Part shown: positions 23,188-35,488 of the stretch, piece after piece
How the letters are laid out: every line of letters begins with the position of its first letter
How positions within the stretch are numbered: position 1 is the stretch's first letter
Assembly: GCA_021234155.1 (NCBI GenBank)
Contig: JAJEKV010000011.1
Span: 12,503,255-12,567,254 of the forward strand
From: Isoetes taiwanensis
Taxonomy: Eukaryota > Streptophyta > Lycopodiopsida > Isoetales > Isoetaceae
Length of the DNA stretch: 64,000 bases
Reading direction: 5' to 3'
Made by a program: the position numbers and the translations under genes
The notes under the pieces: model-generated
Seen by the model: only the letters and a program-made list of their open reading frames with translations
Database searches by the model: none
What the model was told of the DNA's origin: nothing

Positions 23188-24405
23188 GTGAACAATGAAA
23201 AACAATTCATGAGTTCTAGAACACAATTCATGAAGCCCCAAAACAATCTAAGGGACAAAAATGCATGTGAAATATCTAAGGTTGGCTTTATTCCATCAAC
23301 ACAACATCATCCAACAAAACATTTGTAAGATCCAAATTGTCTTAGTTCTAATGAAGTTGTAAGCACTAAACTCGATCATGTTTATATCACAACATTATTT
23401 TACAATCCATCTTGCAAATCCATTGCATATGAGCTGATTTTATGCAAGGTAAACCTAGAGTTTAATGACGGCTTTTTAAAAAGAGCTTCCCGCATGCATA
23501 AGGGTGCTAAAACGATAATGAAATTGGAACAAATGAAATTGGGAACAATCGAGTAGCATAGAGGTTGCAAACATGAAGATAGCTATAGAAACTCATTGTA
23601 TGGTAGGTAGTTATTCACATTCATTGTGCAACAGCTTCTCATAACCCATTCATACATCAAGCTTGATTTACTAGATCCATTCTATTCCTCTTATTGATCA
23701 ATAAATAAAAGCAAGGGTGAACAATGAAAACAATTCATGAGTTCTAGAACACATCCATGAAGCCCAAAGACAATCTAAGGGACAACTTACTTAAATTGTG
23801 TTTGGGTGTGTCTCCTTTTCCTACCGCCTGTACATTGGAACCGCAAAAAAAAAATTTTGAATCCAAAAAAATAAAAGCCCCGCAAGAAAATTTTCTAGAT
23901 TTTTTTTAGCACGCCATTTAAGCCGCTTCGAGAAAAAATGGATCGCACGTTGTAACAGAATTTAGGGTTTAACTTTCGAAACGGGCTACCCATCATCATC
24001 GTGGTGCTTTTATTTTGAATGGCAGCTCATTGTACCGCTCAAACCCCATGCAATTTTTTTCTTAGGGTTTTCACGAGTTCTCCGCAATGACGGTTTTGGT
24101 TGTTCCTTCAGATATTTTTTCCCTCCGCCATGCCCAAAATCAATTGCATCCAATTGGTCGATATGGTTCTCTCTGGATATTCTCAGATGTCGCTCTATAA
24201 GGTGTAAATGTTCTTCTTTCCATTTTGTTTTGCCAAAAAGTAAATATTTTGTGTGCTAAGATCTCGCTTAGTAGGATCACAATGTTAGCAAGGAATGCCG
24301 TGAACTGCAAAGGCTGCCTGTGACATTTTGTCCGGGTAACTCAGTCATAGGTTCCACCATGGCTCCTTTGGCATGCATTCTTTTCTCTTATAAACTTCTC
24401 TCCGC
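23188..24405. repeat. Module pair and start of the 3.7-kb unit (copy 1)
   Basis: 23188-23714 is the 527-bp module. From 23714 the sequence matches the start of the tandem unit at 53640, 57358 and 61748, including the AGGGTTTTCACGAGTTCTCC / ATGACGGTTTTGG exon-like start near 24087. Similarity ends close to 24405, where unique sequence begins. Confidence 0.8.
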
Positions 24406-24579
24406 TGCAGTATAGACTCTGGAGCATATGGAAGTACAAGTTGGAAAGAACTTGGTTATGGTAAGACATGATGAAGCGGCACTCTTCTAAGCTAGACATT
24501 GGATTTCTGCGAGAATGACTAAAGAAATTAGAAAACATGAAATCTCAATTGAACAAACAAAGGAAAAACTTTTAGTACA

Positions 24580-24872
24580 TTGAATTGGATTCGGCCAAAG
24601 GCATTCCATGATTTTGGATTTCCTTGGGAAGCCGGGGACCAATTGTTACGCGCAGGCCCTACCTTAGGGAGCTACTTCTATAAACGGTTCATCACATTCG
24701 GTTCATGTACACATTTGTGGCCAAGGCTTTGGCAAAACTGGTTTGTTGCTGCTAGCTCCATGCTGGTCTTATTGCCTCTTACATTTTGTTATATGGTCCA
24801 TGAAAATAATTGCATAAAAGGTTGCATCTGGGATGAGGCATTCAATTCAACTTGGTTTCCTAACTTTGTGAA
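24580..24872 (+). pseudogene. Exon-like ORF of unknown function
   Basis: Open from ATG at 24580; residues include KAFHDFGFPWEAGDQLL and a hydrophobic stretch (AASSMLVLLPLTFCYMV). It is followed by a donor-like AAG|GTATGC at 24873. The next exon candidate begins after an acceptor-like TTTCGCAG at 25457 (DKAIPIEAALMADVLGAI). The presumed intron contains the TGTACAT array. No family recognised. Confidence 0.35.
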
Positions 24873-24959
24873 GGTATGCATTGCTCTCAACTAATTTAAA
24901 CTTATATTTCACTTAATTCATATTTGTTATTGTAATGCGCATAGTTCTACATGTGGCTT

Positions 24960-25380
24960 TTGGTGCATTGCTATTCCTTGTACATGTATAACTTTTAGTG
25001 TACATAAATAGCCCGGTACATAGGCATATATTTGCTTGTTTATTGATGCTTTTATTTTTGAGCTTGAATTTGTAGTTGTATCCAGTTATTTGTACATGTC
25101 TCTAATGGAATCTACATCTGCAAATAGATGTGTACATGCATTTATCTTTAGAGTGCATCGTAGATGGATTCATAAGTATGTGCATTTTTACATATATGTG
25201 CTTTTGGGCATAGATCTACATTCCCCTAGCCCAGATACACAGGTACATCACGGATGATGTACCTCTATGTGTACATTACGAGAGGAACATGTACACATGT
25301 ACATTTGGCTATAGTTAAATATTAGTTACTTACATTTGGTACATTTATGTACATGAAATGTACATGCTTGGCGGAATGTA
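24960..25380. repeat. TGTACAT-rich array
   Basis: At least twelve TGTACA/GTACAT words in 420 bp, in both orientations because the core is palindromic. It lies between two exon-like pieces. Confidence 0.7.
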
Positions 25381-26345
25381 CCGGATATTTCTCGTGGTTA
25401 CGTTTTCATGTTCTTTTATGTCCCTTGAAATTTAGATCATTTGTTTTGTTTCGCAGGATAAGGCTATTCCTATCGAAGCGGCTTTAATGGCTGATGTTCT
25501 TGGAGCCATCTGCATCGACTCTCTTCTGATTTCTTGAGCATAATAAATTAGGGCTGAATCGGCCAGACCCTCAACCTTCCAGCTCGGATCACCAATGACA
25601 TTTACGATTGCGGTAATAGAACCATTTCACGCAGCGGTGCCTCCTCGAACATGGCAAAGTGAAGTTGAGAAATTGAGGGATGGCGCTTGAAGCTAAGCGG
25701 TTGCGACCCTTCAATGGCTATTTGCCAGCGAAACTCCTTCATCACCAAGTGCTAAATTAGTAATTGGAGAAGCTAAGAAAGATTAAACTTTTGTCACCGC
25801 ATCATCTGCGAGTCCAGTTGGACTGTTACGAGCTTCTAAAGGTCGGATCGATTTTATCGGGAGATACGAGGGAAGAGGAAGTTGAGTTGGTAGTTGAGTC
25901 CACTCAAAGAGGAGGCAAAAAATCTTTGGTGATGGCACTCAAAGAGGAAAAAAGCGGAGGCAAAATCTCCGACTGACCAAAAAATGTCCTCCAAAAAAGA
26001 AAATCTCAGGGCAAAAAAGTGCCACCACCACCTAGAAAGAGGTATGTCCAAGGCGAACTAATTTTGTTAAACATCTGATTTATGATAATTAACCACATTT
26101 TTTTTGTACATAGGACCACGATCCGCGATGAAGGAAATCCCTTAGAGTGAGTGAAGGAAGGGATCTACAAGCAAATATTGATGTTTTCAAATAAGGTCGT
26201 GACTGACCTTTGAAGTGGGTGATCTTCCAAGGTGATAATATACAATTGATTACAATAGATATATTCTTTTTGCTAAATTTCCTTATTTAGTGAGCCACCA
26301 TTCACTCTAAGATGGTGATGTCTATAGGGACTAGCAAACATATTT

Positions 26346-27150
26346 ATGTTATTTCATTTCCCTAAGTCACTCATCTTATGTATTAATATGGGATTTGTGT
26401 GCGATTTGGCATCTTTCGATTGGAAACACAAGTTTTTTCACACACCTTCGTTTTGTGAATTCCCTCAAGAACGCATGCACGAGAACACTAACATAAGGAA
26501 AGGCATTTTGATTGCAAGATGCCAATACACATATTTGTTCCAATTACGCGAGCCCAAATGTGGCATGTGAAAGCTCTTGTCTCTTGTCCATCTATAGCTA
26601 GCCCAAATTATCTGGATCCTCTCTCTTTGTCAAAGGCTATGTACCCCGATGCTAAAGTGGTCGAGTAAGTATGAGTTTACTGTTTTGTTTTTATGATTTG
26701 ATTATTCTCATATTGCAATTTCTTATGCTTGATTTATTCTCACATTGCAATTTTTTGCGGGTTTCATAAGCTTGTGATCAATAACATGATGCTCGGATCC
26801 AACGGCAAACCATGGTAGGAAGAACTTTGATGCTCTGTGTTCTGTCCTAAAATGCGAGCTAGTACCGACAACCCTTGCATGTACATTGTGGCTTACATGC
26901 ACAAATTCATAGATCTTAGGTGGTTTGATGCGAGCCAAGCTCCATTTTGTAAATAGAACATGTTATTTTCCTATTAGTTATTTGTTGGTATAGTCCTCTA
27001 ATACTTGTGCACCATGCGAGATGACACCCGGTTGGTTCACGATGCCTATGCCAAGTCACGGAGGGATCATCTAATGGAGGCATTAATTGTAGAATCTGAG
27101 ATGAATATACAAGCAGTTGTTCCTACCACCGGGGTAGATAGTCCCCTTTG
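26346..27150 (+). pseudogene. Possible Ulp1-like (C48) cysteine protease remnant
   Basis: Pieces in shifting frames are suggestive: a segment KALVSCPSIASPNYLDPLS near 26570, where Ulp1 proteins have a tryptophan/histidine and a 'PLS' acid region; DNPCMYIVAYMHKFIDLRWF near 26860, at the place of the DCG catalytic cysteine; and RRDHLMEALIVESEMN near 27060, like the usual C-terminal tail. Ulp1-like genes are often carried by plant DNA transposons. The catalytic triad cannot be confirmed and frames are broken, so the call is tentative. Confidence 0.3.
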
Positions 27151-27519
27151 ACTTGTTTGTAAATTACAGTTTGTATGAGCCATGCTCCGAAACTTCTTTG
27201 TACTCAATAAGTAATGAAAAAATTAATTTATTTGTCTCACTTACACCTGTGCAAATAACAATTGTGTAATTATCAATGTGTTTTCTCAATTGTGTAATCA
27301 CGAAATGTAATTATAAATTGTGAATAGACTCTCAAGTGTTTTGTTTCTTGTGGTGAATCATCTAATTCATGGAAAGCTCATTACCTTTGACTTAAATTCG
27401 GTTGTTGGGCAAGAGTGTGCACAAGAATGAAAATATTAACTCAAGATACCAAAAGATCGGAAAAGATGAGCTTCAATTCAATATAGGAAGCTTGAGGTTT
27501 TTTTTTGCCCGGGGCGGGG

Positions 27520-27960
27520 TTAGCATCACTTGTTTGCATTTGTAAGAGAAGGGTTTGATGTTGCCATCTGGTCTTCACTCACTTCTAAAAATCTTCTACC
27601 AATTGTGGATCAAATTTGTGATGCTTTTTCCATAAAAGGCTGAAGTTTGTTTACGGCCGGGGAGGCGGTGTTGGACTACGCCACACAAACACCCTCTTTT
27701 GAACCTCAAAAGGGGTTGTTTGTGAAGCCATTAAATGGTATGGAAAGAGTACCCGAGTACTATGGAAATACGGTTTTGATCGATGGCGAGAGATACAAAT
27801 CCCTCTCGAATCCAGTAGGAAGCTACATATGTCCTTTCTCTTGGACACCAATATTAGGCGGCGGCAGTTTGCTGTCATGGAGCTCATTCCATGGCTTAAT
27901 GGATTGAAAATGGCTGAAGATGGTATAGTTTATGTAAAGAGCATCCAATGACTAATGCGG
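27520..27960 (+). pseudogene. FCP1/NIF-type HAD phosphatase-like fragment
   Basis: FVREGFDVAIWSSLTSKNL (about 27542-27598) matches the R/F-x-V-x-I/V-WSS-x-T-x-x-N signature of NLI-interacting/FCP1-like phosphatases. About 50 codons later GNTVLIDGERYKSLSNP matches the motif III 'LLIDDSPYKALLNP', with the second aspartate replaced by glycine. A stop codon at about 27641 separates them. The N-terminal DxDxT motif is not visible. I infer a captured gene fragment, inactive. Confidence 0.55.
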
Positions 27961-28267
27961 CAATAGCATATCGAGGCGGTGGAAAATATTTTCTTTGGCA
28001 AACTATAGCGACAACTTGGGTGCTCTGCTGCCTAAATTTAGTCAATATATGGAGCAAGCAATGGAGAAAGCTGCCGTCATGTTATTGGCCTCTCGACTGG
28101 CCCATTGTTGAGTACAGAGACTAAAAGCGATGTACAAATTCAAATGTTATGAATATATGTATGAAAGTTTTGTTCATTGCACTTGAGTACTCTGTTTTCT
28201 TGTCTTTCTTATTGGTACAATTATGAGTGTGTATACATAATTAAGTCAATCTTCATTTGCTTTGTAG

Positions 28268-28570
28268 ATGAATGGACTGAAACACAAAAAGACTATTATG
28301 AAACTAAGAGATCCCATTCTGCTTGCACCGGAGGTAATAGAAACCAACACAAAGGCTGCAAAGCACATAGGGTTAGGGACCGATTATCGCCTCTATCTTG
28401 TTGTTCTGGGCTGTGGGAAAAGGTTGACCAAATTGAAAACTATGAGAGCGAGCAACCACAAAATGTATATTGGCGACAACTCACTTGTTGCACAACCCTT
28501 GGGGAAGGCACGATGTCAGGAAGATGAAGGCCATGTAGGATGGAAAGGTTTGCCGGTGTACGAGCTATAG
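28268..28570 (+). pseudogene. Unknown ORF after the HAD-like fragment
   Basis: One hundred residues beginning MNGLKHKKTIMKLRDPIL, preceded by an acceptor-like TTTGCTTTGTAG at about 28257-28268. Basic, no recognised domain. It may be a further exon of the upstream remnant. Confidence 0.25.
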
Positions 28571-28867
28571 AAACAGCATGGACTCTTGCGTTAGAGGATA
28601 TCTCCTGACCTCTAGGGGCTGGAAGACATGATGCAATAGTCATAAGATATCGGGGCTCCCTCTTGACATTTTGAAGCTAGGCCATGAATTATGAGCCATG
28701 CTCACTTTCGGTGTGTTGTATTTATGTCCACAATATAAATATATCAACCATTTGTACATGAAAACTGTCCATTTCTTATCTTTGCCATGGTGAAATTATT
28801 TTTAATGTTTATGTAATTCAACTTTCTTATGTTCAATTCTAATCAATTTACACTTAACAAATATCTG

Positions 28868-28940
28868 GAATGTACAACGGATGTACATAAGATGTACATA
28901 GGATGTACATATTATGTACATTGATGTACCTAATGCACTA
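28868..28940. repeat. Short TGTACAT array
   Basis: Five GATGTACATA-like units in about 70 bp, the same vocabulary as the other TGTACAT arrays. Confidence 0.75.
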
Positions 28941-29189
28941 TTAGTAGTCCTTGTCATGTACAATGAAAATTTGTTCAGTTCTTATCTTTTATATGAACAA
29001 AGTATTACAATATTTACGGAAAGTACCACCCAGTCGACTTAGTCCAAGTCATCTACAATTCTTTGGAAGTTGTGATAACAATGTCTCATGGACTTCATCG
29101 GCAAGTGAAATGTTGTGCTTGCCCCCGACTTGTTTTTACTTTGTTGAATGGGATTGAACCCAATCCTGGTCTACGGTACCAAAACATTC

Positions 29190-30870
29190 TTAGTAGAGGC
29201 AGTTTATACTTATTGTGGCGACTTTGATTAGTTCATAATATTGTCCTTCAATGACACTAATGCCGGAGGTAATCATTTCCATAGTCATCAATTGAATCTT
29301 CTTCCAATGCATGCTTTTCCCTGGTGCACATGAGAACATAGTATGAAACACCTTCCACATTGTGCAGTCTTTGCAAAAAGACACAAATACATATGAAACT
29401 CCTCTGGTGTCATCTAAACCCGACCTCGTCTTACGCATACAAAACATCCACATCATTTCGGCTTCACCACAAGAGGCAATATGATGCATGGGCTCCAAAC
29501 TTTTAGAGACCATTCTCCACAATGTTTAATGTTCTCACAATTCAACCAATTGAAGTTAATGCAAGCATCACAAAAAAAGCGAGGGTGCGCATAGCAACTT
29601 TGTTGGATCTGTTTGGGTTTATAGTTGACCGCAGGAATGTATCTGGCGAGTACCGGTAAAGTCTTGCAATTGAATGCTTCTTTTTGTTCACATCTGTTTT
29701 CCAACCTCCCAAAACACCCTTTCACAATTCGATTCCTTGGCCCTTAAAAGCGCACAAAGGCTGTTTACGCTTTTTATCAGCGGCATGCCATTTTGTTTTC
29801 TCTGCTTTCGCTCTCAAGCCACAACTTTGTTTACCAGACCTCGCCATCATGTGTGCCTTTCCCATGGCGGATCAAAGAAATTCCATATCACTTTCGAATT
29901 TTATTTTCAACATGGTATCTCTGATTCCATACCATGCGTCTTGATTTGAATTGAGATGCACAACCATCCGACCACACATAATGAAGGTTTATGTGTCCAC
30001 CTCCATTATTCTTAAGCCACCCCAAATGTAATTTAAAACCATGTTGCACAAAATGAGTGTCATGCTTTACGTCATCACGAAACATAGAAATGCCTTTTTT
30101 TTTAAGCTTACCTTCTATTTTCATCATTGAAATATGGACCAAAATACTAATTTGATCGGGATTCAATGCTCCGGATTGCACCACGTCTCTGATTTCAATG
30201 TGTAGTTCTCTGCAAAAGTCAACAACGAGACAACACACTATTATCCGGGAGTTTCTCAACACATCTTTAAAAGCTGTTTTTATCTTGCCCGGTGTCTTTT
30301 GTAAAGTTATGATCTGTAAACTTAACAAGCTGATTTTTCATGTTCTTTAACAAAACAGTCTTTGTCATTCGATCAACTAATCTAAGCCTTACGGATGTAC
30401 CTTTTGGATGGCTCATTGACATATGCATATATTTGCCAGTCCACATTGAATTCCATCTTCCTCGTTTGGGCCGGATGTCAATTTCTTCACTCCACATTCA
30501 TCACATTAGCCTTTGATGCATTTTAGTTTATGCCATTCATCCGTCACATATTTCTGCATATTTGTTGACCTCCACAAGATACTAACATTATCAAAAGTCT
30601 TCTTGTTTGCTTGACATACTCCATTGTTTTTCTTTGGGATGCCGCGGGACCTTTGCGGCGGCAAGTGCAATTAACATGTAGGGATCTCCTCATATCATTG
30701 AAGGCCTTTACATGCGGATCGCTTGCTCATGTTTGACACAACAACATGTGTTTCTCTCCTTCAATTTCCTTATGCAATCAGGTTTCAGATACTTTCTGTC
30801 GAAGCGAATTTTGGTATCAGGGATTACGATATACAAACTGCTGATAAAGCTCGGGCGCAATAACAAAAGC
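29190..30870 (-). pseudogene. Transposase-like gene, Cys-cluster and RNase H-like part (copy 2)
   Basis: Minus-strand frames read, from N to C: a CCC-containing cluster (ERNTCCCVKHEQ near 30760); a segment ending KFTDHNFTKDTGQDKNSF (30497-30267); then VQHGFKLHLGWLKNNG followed by WSDGCASQFK (within 30328-29888); then HGKGTHDGE at about 29840-29870; and a C-terminal region with a CAPGKSMHW segment to 29190. The order 'DG-x-x-x-QFK ... HGKGxHDGE' resembles RNase H-fold transposase-derived proteins of plants. Several frameshifts break it. It runs convergently with the remnants at 24.6-28.6 kb. Confidence 0.55.
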
Positions 30871-30944
30871 ATTAAAGACCATGTTAGCAAAATGATGTGC
30901 GGCAACCGGATGCCAAAAGAGTATTGAACTATACTATTGTACAA

Positions 30945-31130
30945 TTAATGTATGTTCTATGTATATAAAATGTCCATCCAATAGTTCCAGCGATGCATTC
31001 TTGTACATCTAATGTACATGTGCACATCGGTTACATCTAATGTCACGATACGGTTCCAGCGATGCGTTACTTGTACATCCATGTACATCAATGTACATCC
31101 GGTGTACATCTAATGTACATCTAATTAATG
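30945..31130. repeat. TGTACAT-rich array (copy 2)
   Basis: Counterpart of the array at 1150-1340; several units have lost the CTG-containing linkers seen in copy 1. Confidence 0.75.
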
Positions 31131-31652
31131 TTCCAATATTAGTACATCACATTAATGTTACAATATTAGTACAACTAATGTACATATATGCGATTTGTTT
31201 GGCTTCATTACACGAAAGTACACTAAAATGTAAAATGATGTAATTTTGATATTCAAGTACATGTAAATGCAGTTGCATGGACATGTAAGTGTTAATGGAT
31301 GTACATCTAAAAAAGTACCTAATAGCACATCACTTGCAAGATTTCTGCTACTATGTAAACAATGTATAAATGTAAACAATGTAAAATGCAATACATTTCA
31401 TGAAAACCATGTGTATTCATTAACGGGTCACACGAACGAGAACTAGAATGTACGAGGAAGAAAGTCATGAAAATTTTGGAAGAAAACATAATCTCCAAAG
31501 CTGAATTGATTCAATTACAAGAGCAAACACTGTGAGATATCAAGGTATTGTATTGCTTGCGTTCTCCTCTTCATGACATCTCTAACCTTTGGTGAAACTT
31601 TGGTATTGTCAAGCCAAAATTCCACGAACGACATTTGATTGAATCATCGATT

Positions 31653-32190
31653 CTATTTGATCTTGGCATCCTTCACCGCCAAAGCCCATACATGTGCTCC
31701 ACTTAATGACATTATCTTCCTTCTTCTTTGCATCTTTGGATAAATTTCTTGGGAACGTATCTTTAGCAATTTTGAAGAAACATTCTTGTTTATATCTCCT
31801 TTTTTTCCAACAATCATTGATAACGGTGAATGTTTTGCGACCAATTTATCTTTGCTATTAGCGGACTTTTACTTCTTGAAGCCCATCTTTCAAGTTTTAC
31901 GATCATTGATTTCATAACAATAACCCGAATGATTTCCAATTACAGGGTTCGAAAGAAAAAGGCTGTCATCTTGCAACAAGCGATCACAAAAACTAATCTT
32001 TGATCTAGGCGGCGTTTGCCCGACATCGAGGATGCAATCCACCCAGCACAAACAACCGCGGCTGCTTTATTTGTTTTGTGGCATAACAACGTGAATGTCG
32101 GCATACTTACGCTTAGAACCATCACTTCCATTGGAATTCTCACCCTCCATGAGCAGTTAAAATTGATTTGTATTTCTTGTAGATTCAATT
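31653..32190 (-). pseudogene. Transposase-like gene, N-terminal exon remnant (copy 2)
   Basis: Counterpart of 1842-2381. MNLQEIQINFN at 32188 and GDINKNVSSKLLKI near 31790 are preserved, but at least two indels break the frame. Confidence 0.4.
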
Positions 32191-32199
32191 GGCATGTAT

Positions 32200-35100
32200 T
32201 TGCTTAAGGAATTGGATTCCATTGTTTGTCACGTGAAGGGGGAATTTGGAAGGGAGGGCGGATCCATTCGAATTGGTTCGGTGGTTGATTGGTTAACCAA
32301 AAATTTCGGGGAATGTGGGGGATGATCTTGCAATCATTGCATATCGACACAAAGCGACAAACCATAGTATCTTGATGTACATCTAAAATGTACCCCAAAA
32401 AGCACAAATTAGTCCTTCAATTGATGCGATGTGCGTTACACCCTTTAGTGCTTTTACCGGGAGTTTTACAATTGGTGGTATTTGCTAGAATCATTTGGCT
32501 CATTTATGCATGGCTTTTGCCGGTGCCATATCTCGGTTGTATTTTGTATGGGTTGAGCTATTGCATTCTTCTTTGCATTGGTGCTTGTGACATTTAGTTA
32601 CAAATTTCTTTTATACTCCTTAATGTGGCTAGTTCCTTGTACTTGTGATGACCACCGAGCCATGTGCCCCTTCAATTCTTTTGGTTCATTGGCTTCTTTC
32701 CCTTTGCCTTTACTCGTTCCCTTTACTACATGGCGTCCATTATTCCCTTTTTGTTGACTTTTGTTCCATTTGTCTCGTTGAGCTCTTATGGTGTCCCTTG
32801 AGTCCTAGCTCTTGCATTAAGGTTGTGCTTGAGTTGCTTCCATACGTCGTTACCTTTGCTCTGCTTGTCAGGAGTTGTCTGAGTTGTCCCATCTGCGATT
32901 GCTCTTAGCATTCTTGTCTCATGATTTCTCGGCTGATGAATTTGTTCACTTGCACATGCATGATTTGTTCCTCTCACTCGTACGTTTTCCCTGGTCTTTT
33001 CAGTTGTAGTTTGTTCGATTGCCCAATTTATTTCCCTCACCTTTCCATTTCAGAGCGGTTTTCTAGTGCCTCTTTTCTTTATCCCATTTCTCCATCCATT
33101 TCATTTGCTTTGCTTCCCTTTTTTGCTCTAAGATTATTGAGCTTTGTTTCTAGGTGTATGTATAGGTAGATAAGTGCATGCTTGTTTCTCATATGTTCTC
33201 AATTGTTCTTTGGATGCAATGTATTTTTGTTTTCTTTGTACTTGTGGTCGCATGTCCTTCATTGTATTTGCCTTTGTGGTCTTGACGTAAAATATACTTC
33301 CTTCCTTCCTTCCTTCCTTTTATCATTGATTCTTAGTTTCTCGTGAATGCCTTCGAAGGCTTTATTTGCATTTGTGGCCTTAGCTCCTTTGTCCCAATTT
33401 GCTCTGTTCCTCTATTCCTAGTCTCTTATTCCATCCATTTCATTATAATCTCGCATTCCTCTCTTTTTTCATTTTGCATATTGTCCCTTTCCTCTTTGTT
33501 TGTTCATTTTATCTCTTGAAACGTCTTGGCTCTTCTATTGTCTTGACTCCCTCCTTTGCCCGCCTTTTTGGCCCTGGCGGTGTCCAATCATTATGTCGTT
33601 TTACTATGTTGACCCCAGTTGTTGTATCCACCTTGCTTAGCCTTTTTTATTCTTGTTGGTCTCAGTGATCAGGTTACCCTCGTCAACCAAATTTGCATGT
33701 TGTTCACCGAGTTGTTCTCTTCACTCTGCTTCTTCCGGCGATGTCATATAGCACCCATCTTTCTCCATCTTTCTCTCACCATAATGGGTTCTTTGGTCCA
33801 GTCCTGCGGATTGTTCTTGAATCTCAAGATCCCTATCGTTGTTTCTCGTTGAAAATTAAGCTTGGATCCGTGATGTATGTGGGTATACATTCATGAATTT
33901 TAGTCCTTGCTATTTATTGTTGTTGCTCTACTTGTTCTTTTACTCCAATATTCTCATATGTTCTCAGTGGTTCTCATGGATGCCCTTATGGGAGCTTATA
34001 CTCGCTCTTTGTCATAGATTCTTAGTGTCTCATTAGTGCCTTTGAGGGCCTTCAGTTATTTCCATTTTGTGTCCTCAGCCATTTTGTCTCGTGTTGTTTT
34101 GTTTGCTATTCTCGATCCCTTTTTTCTATCCATTTCATTCTGGTCTCCTGTTTGTCTTTTTTCACCCTATGTTTATTCCTTTCCTCTTGTTTCCAGTGTA
34201 TCCCTTAAAATACATCTTTGCTCTGCTATTGTCTTGATTCCCTCCTTTGTCTGCCCCTTGATTTGACGTAGTTCTTCTTGCCTTGTTGGTCCAGTCGTCA
34301 TGCCTTTTCTGTGTTGACCTCTTAAAGACTAAAGGAGTTGCTTGGTGTTCCCTTTTTCCCGTGACATTCTCTCTTTTGGCCTGTAGTTTAAATTTCAAAA
34401 TGCGGTTGCATCTTCGCAGATTCGTGCATGTTGTAGTGGTTCTTGTGGTCCGTTGTCTTGCATTAAGTAAATGGTTCTTGTTTGAGGTTGCCCTCGGTTT
34501 TCTTCATCCATTCCTCATCTTGGCGTTGATCCCATCCTCGGACTACTCGTGGCGTCATCTACGTGTTCTCAATTGCATAATTGTTACGTCACCTTATGTA
34601 ACCTTTTTGTTCTTGTGTCTCGAAGTCCCTTTAGTCTTGTTCCCATGGGTTATGTTGTTTCTATTTTTTAAAGTTTGTTTGAACTGGTTATGCGTGTTCT
34701 TGAATTTTAGTTAACTTGTTGACTATGTCCGGTCTTGATGTCTTCTCTTTTTATGCATTCCATGGTGCATGGTTTTGGTCTTTCTTATTAGGGGGTTTGC
34801 ATTGTCTTCATGAAAGTTAAGCGAGTGCGTTACGCATGAATAATATAAGTTAGGTATGTTTGTTCTTACTTCCATAGCGTCTTATCGTTAGGTATTCTCT
34901 GTATTTTGTTGGGTACGTTGGTTCTACAATTTTGATTTCATGTGCTTTGGTGGTGGCCATAGATCTTGTTTGTGTTCGATTTTCATGCCTTCTTTGCCTT
35001 ATGCAGTCTAGTTGTCTCAGGGTTTCTTGAGCCCCTTCCTCTCTATTTGCAGTGGCATCCCACCTCATCTCATGGTCGTTACACTTTCCTAGCAGTGTGC

Positions 35101-35457
35101 CTTACAATCTCTCGTGGTCTCAATCTATGATGGGGTTTGAGGGAGGTTCCTCTTTGTGTCGGATGTTGATATTTGTGCATAAGGACCTTTCCCTAGAATG
35201 AGGACTTCTATGACTCTGTCAAATATTATGAATCTTCAGGGGCCTTTCAGGGCTTATCTTTAGCATCATCAGGTACTATTTGATCACCATGTGGGAAGAT
35301 TCGTGAGAACTTCAAGTGTATCAGCTTCAAGAGTAATCCATAATAAGTTTTTTGTTAGTAAAGAATGAAGATGTTGAGATTACTCCTGTAGTAATTCTCT
35401 ACTAACATCAAACATTGTACTTCTTTATTTATATATTACAAAAAAATTCGTACCTTC
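32200..35457. other. T-rich gene-free tract (copy 2)
   Basis: Same content as 2400-5659, with near identity from about 32940 on and (TTCC)n at 33297-33320. No gene. Confidence 0.6.

Positions 35458-35484
<27 letters not shown>
35458..35484 (+). repeat. Poly(A) tract (copy 2)
   Basis: Twenty-seven A bases following the same 3' UTR-like sequence as copy 1. Confidence 0.8.

Positions 35485-35488
<4 letters not shown>

Larger units (their letters stand above)
1..24405. repeat. Long direct duplication, copy 1
   Basis: Position 1 matches position 29810, and collinear similarity continues to about 24405 (matching about 54385). The offset drifts between about 29798 and 29980 because of small indels. 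Blocks such as 3140-8780 are nearly identical to copy 2; blocks rich in GC and transposon sequence (9.4-12.6 kb, 15-23 kb) differ far more. The left edge lies outside the window, so the true unit may be larger. It could be a genuine segmental tandem duplication or two assembled versions of one locus. Confidence 0.93.
24406..29809. other. Single-copy spacer between the two long repeats
   Basis: This stretch has no second copy in the window. It holds plus-strand gene remnants (listed separately), TGTACAT-rich arrays and, at its right end, the minus-strand tail of the transposase-like gene. Stretches 25500-26340, 27150-27530 and 28600-29180 show nothing I can identify. Confidence 0.7.
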
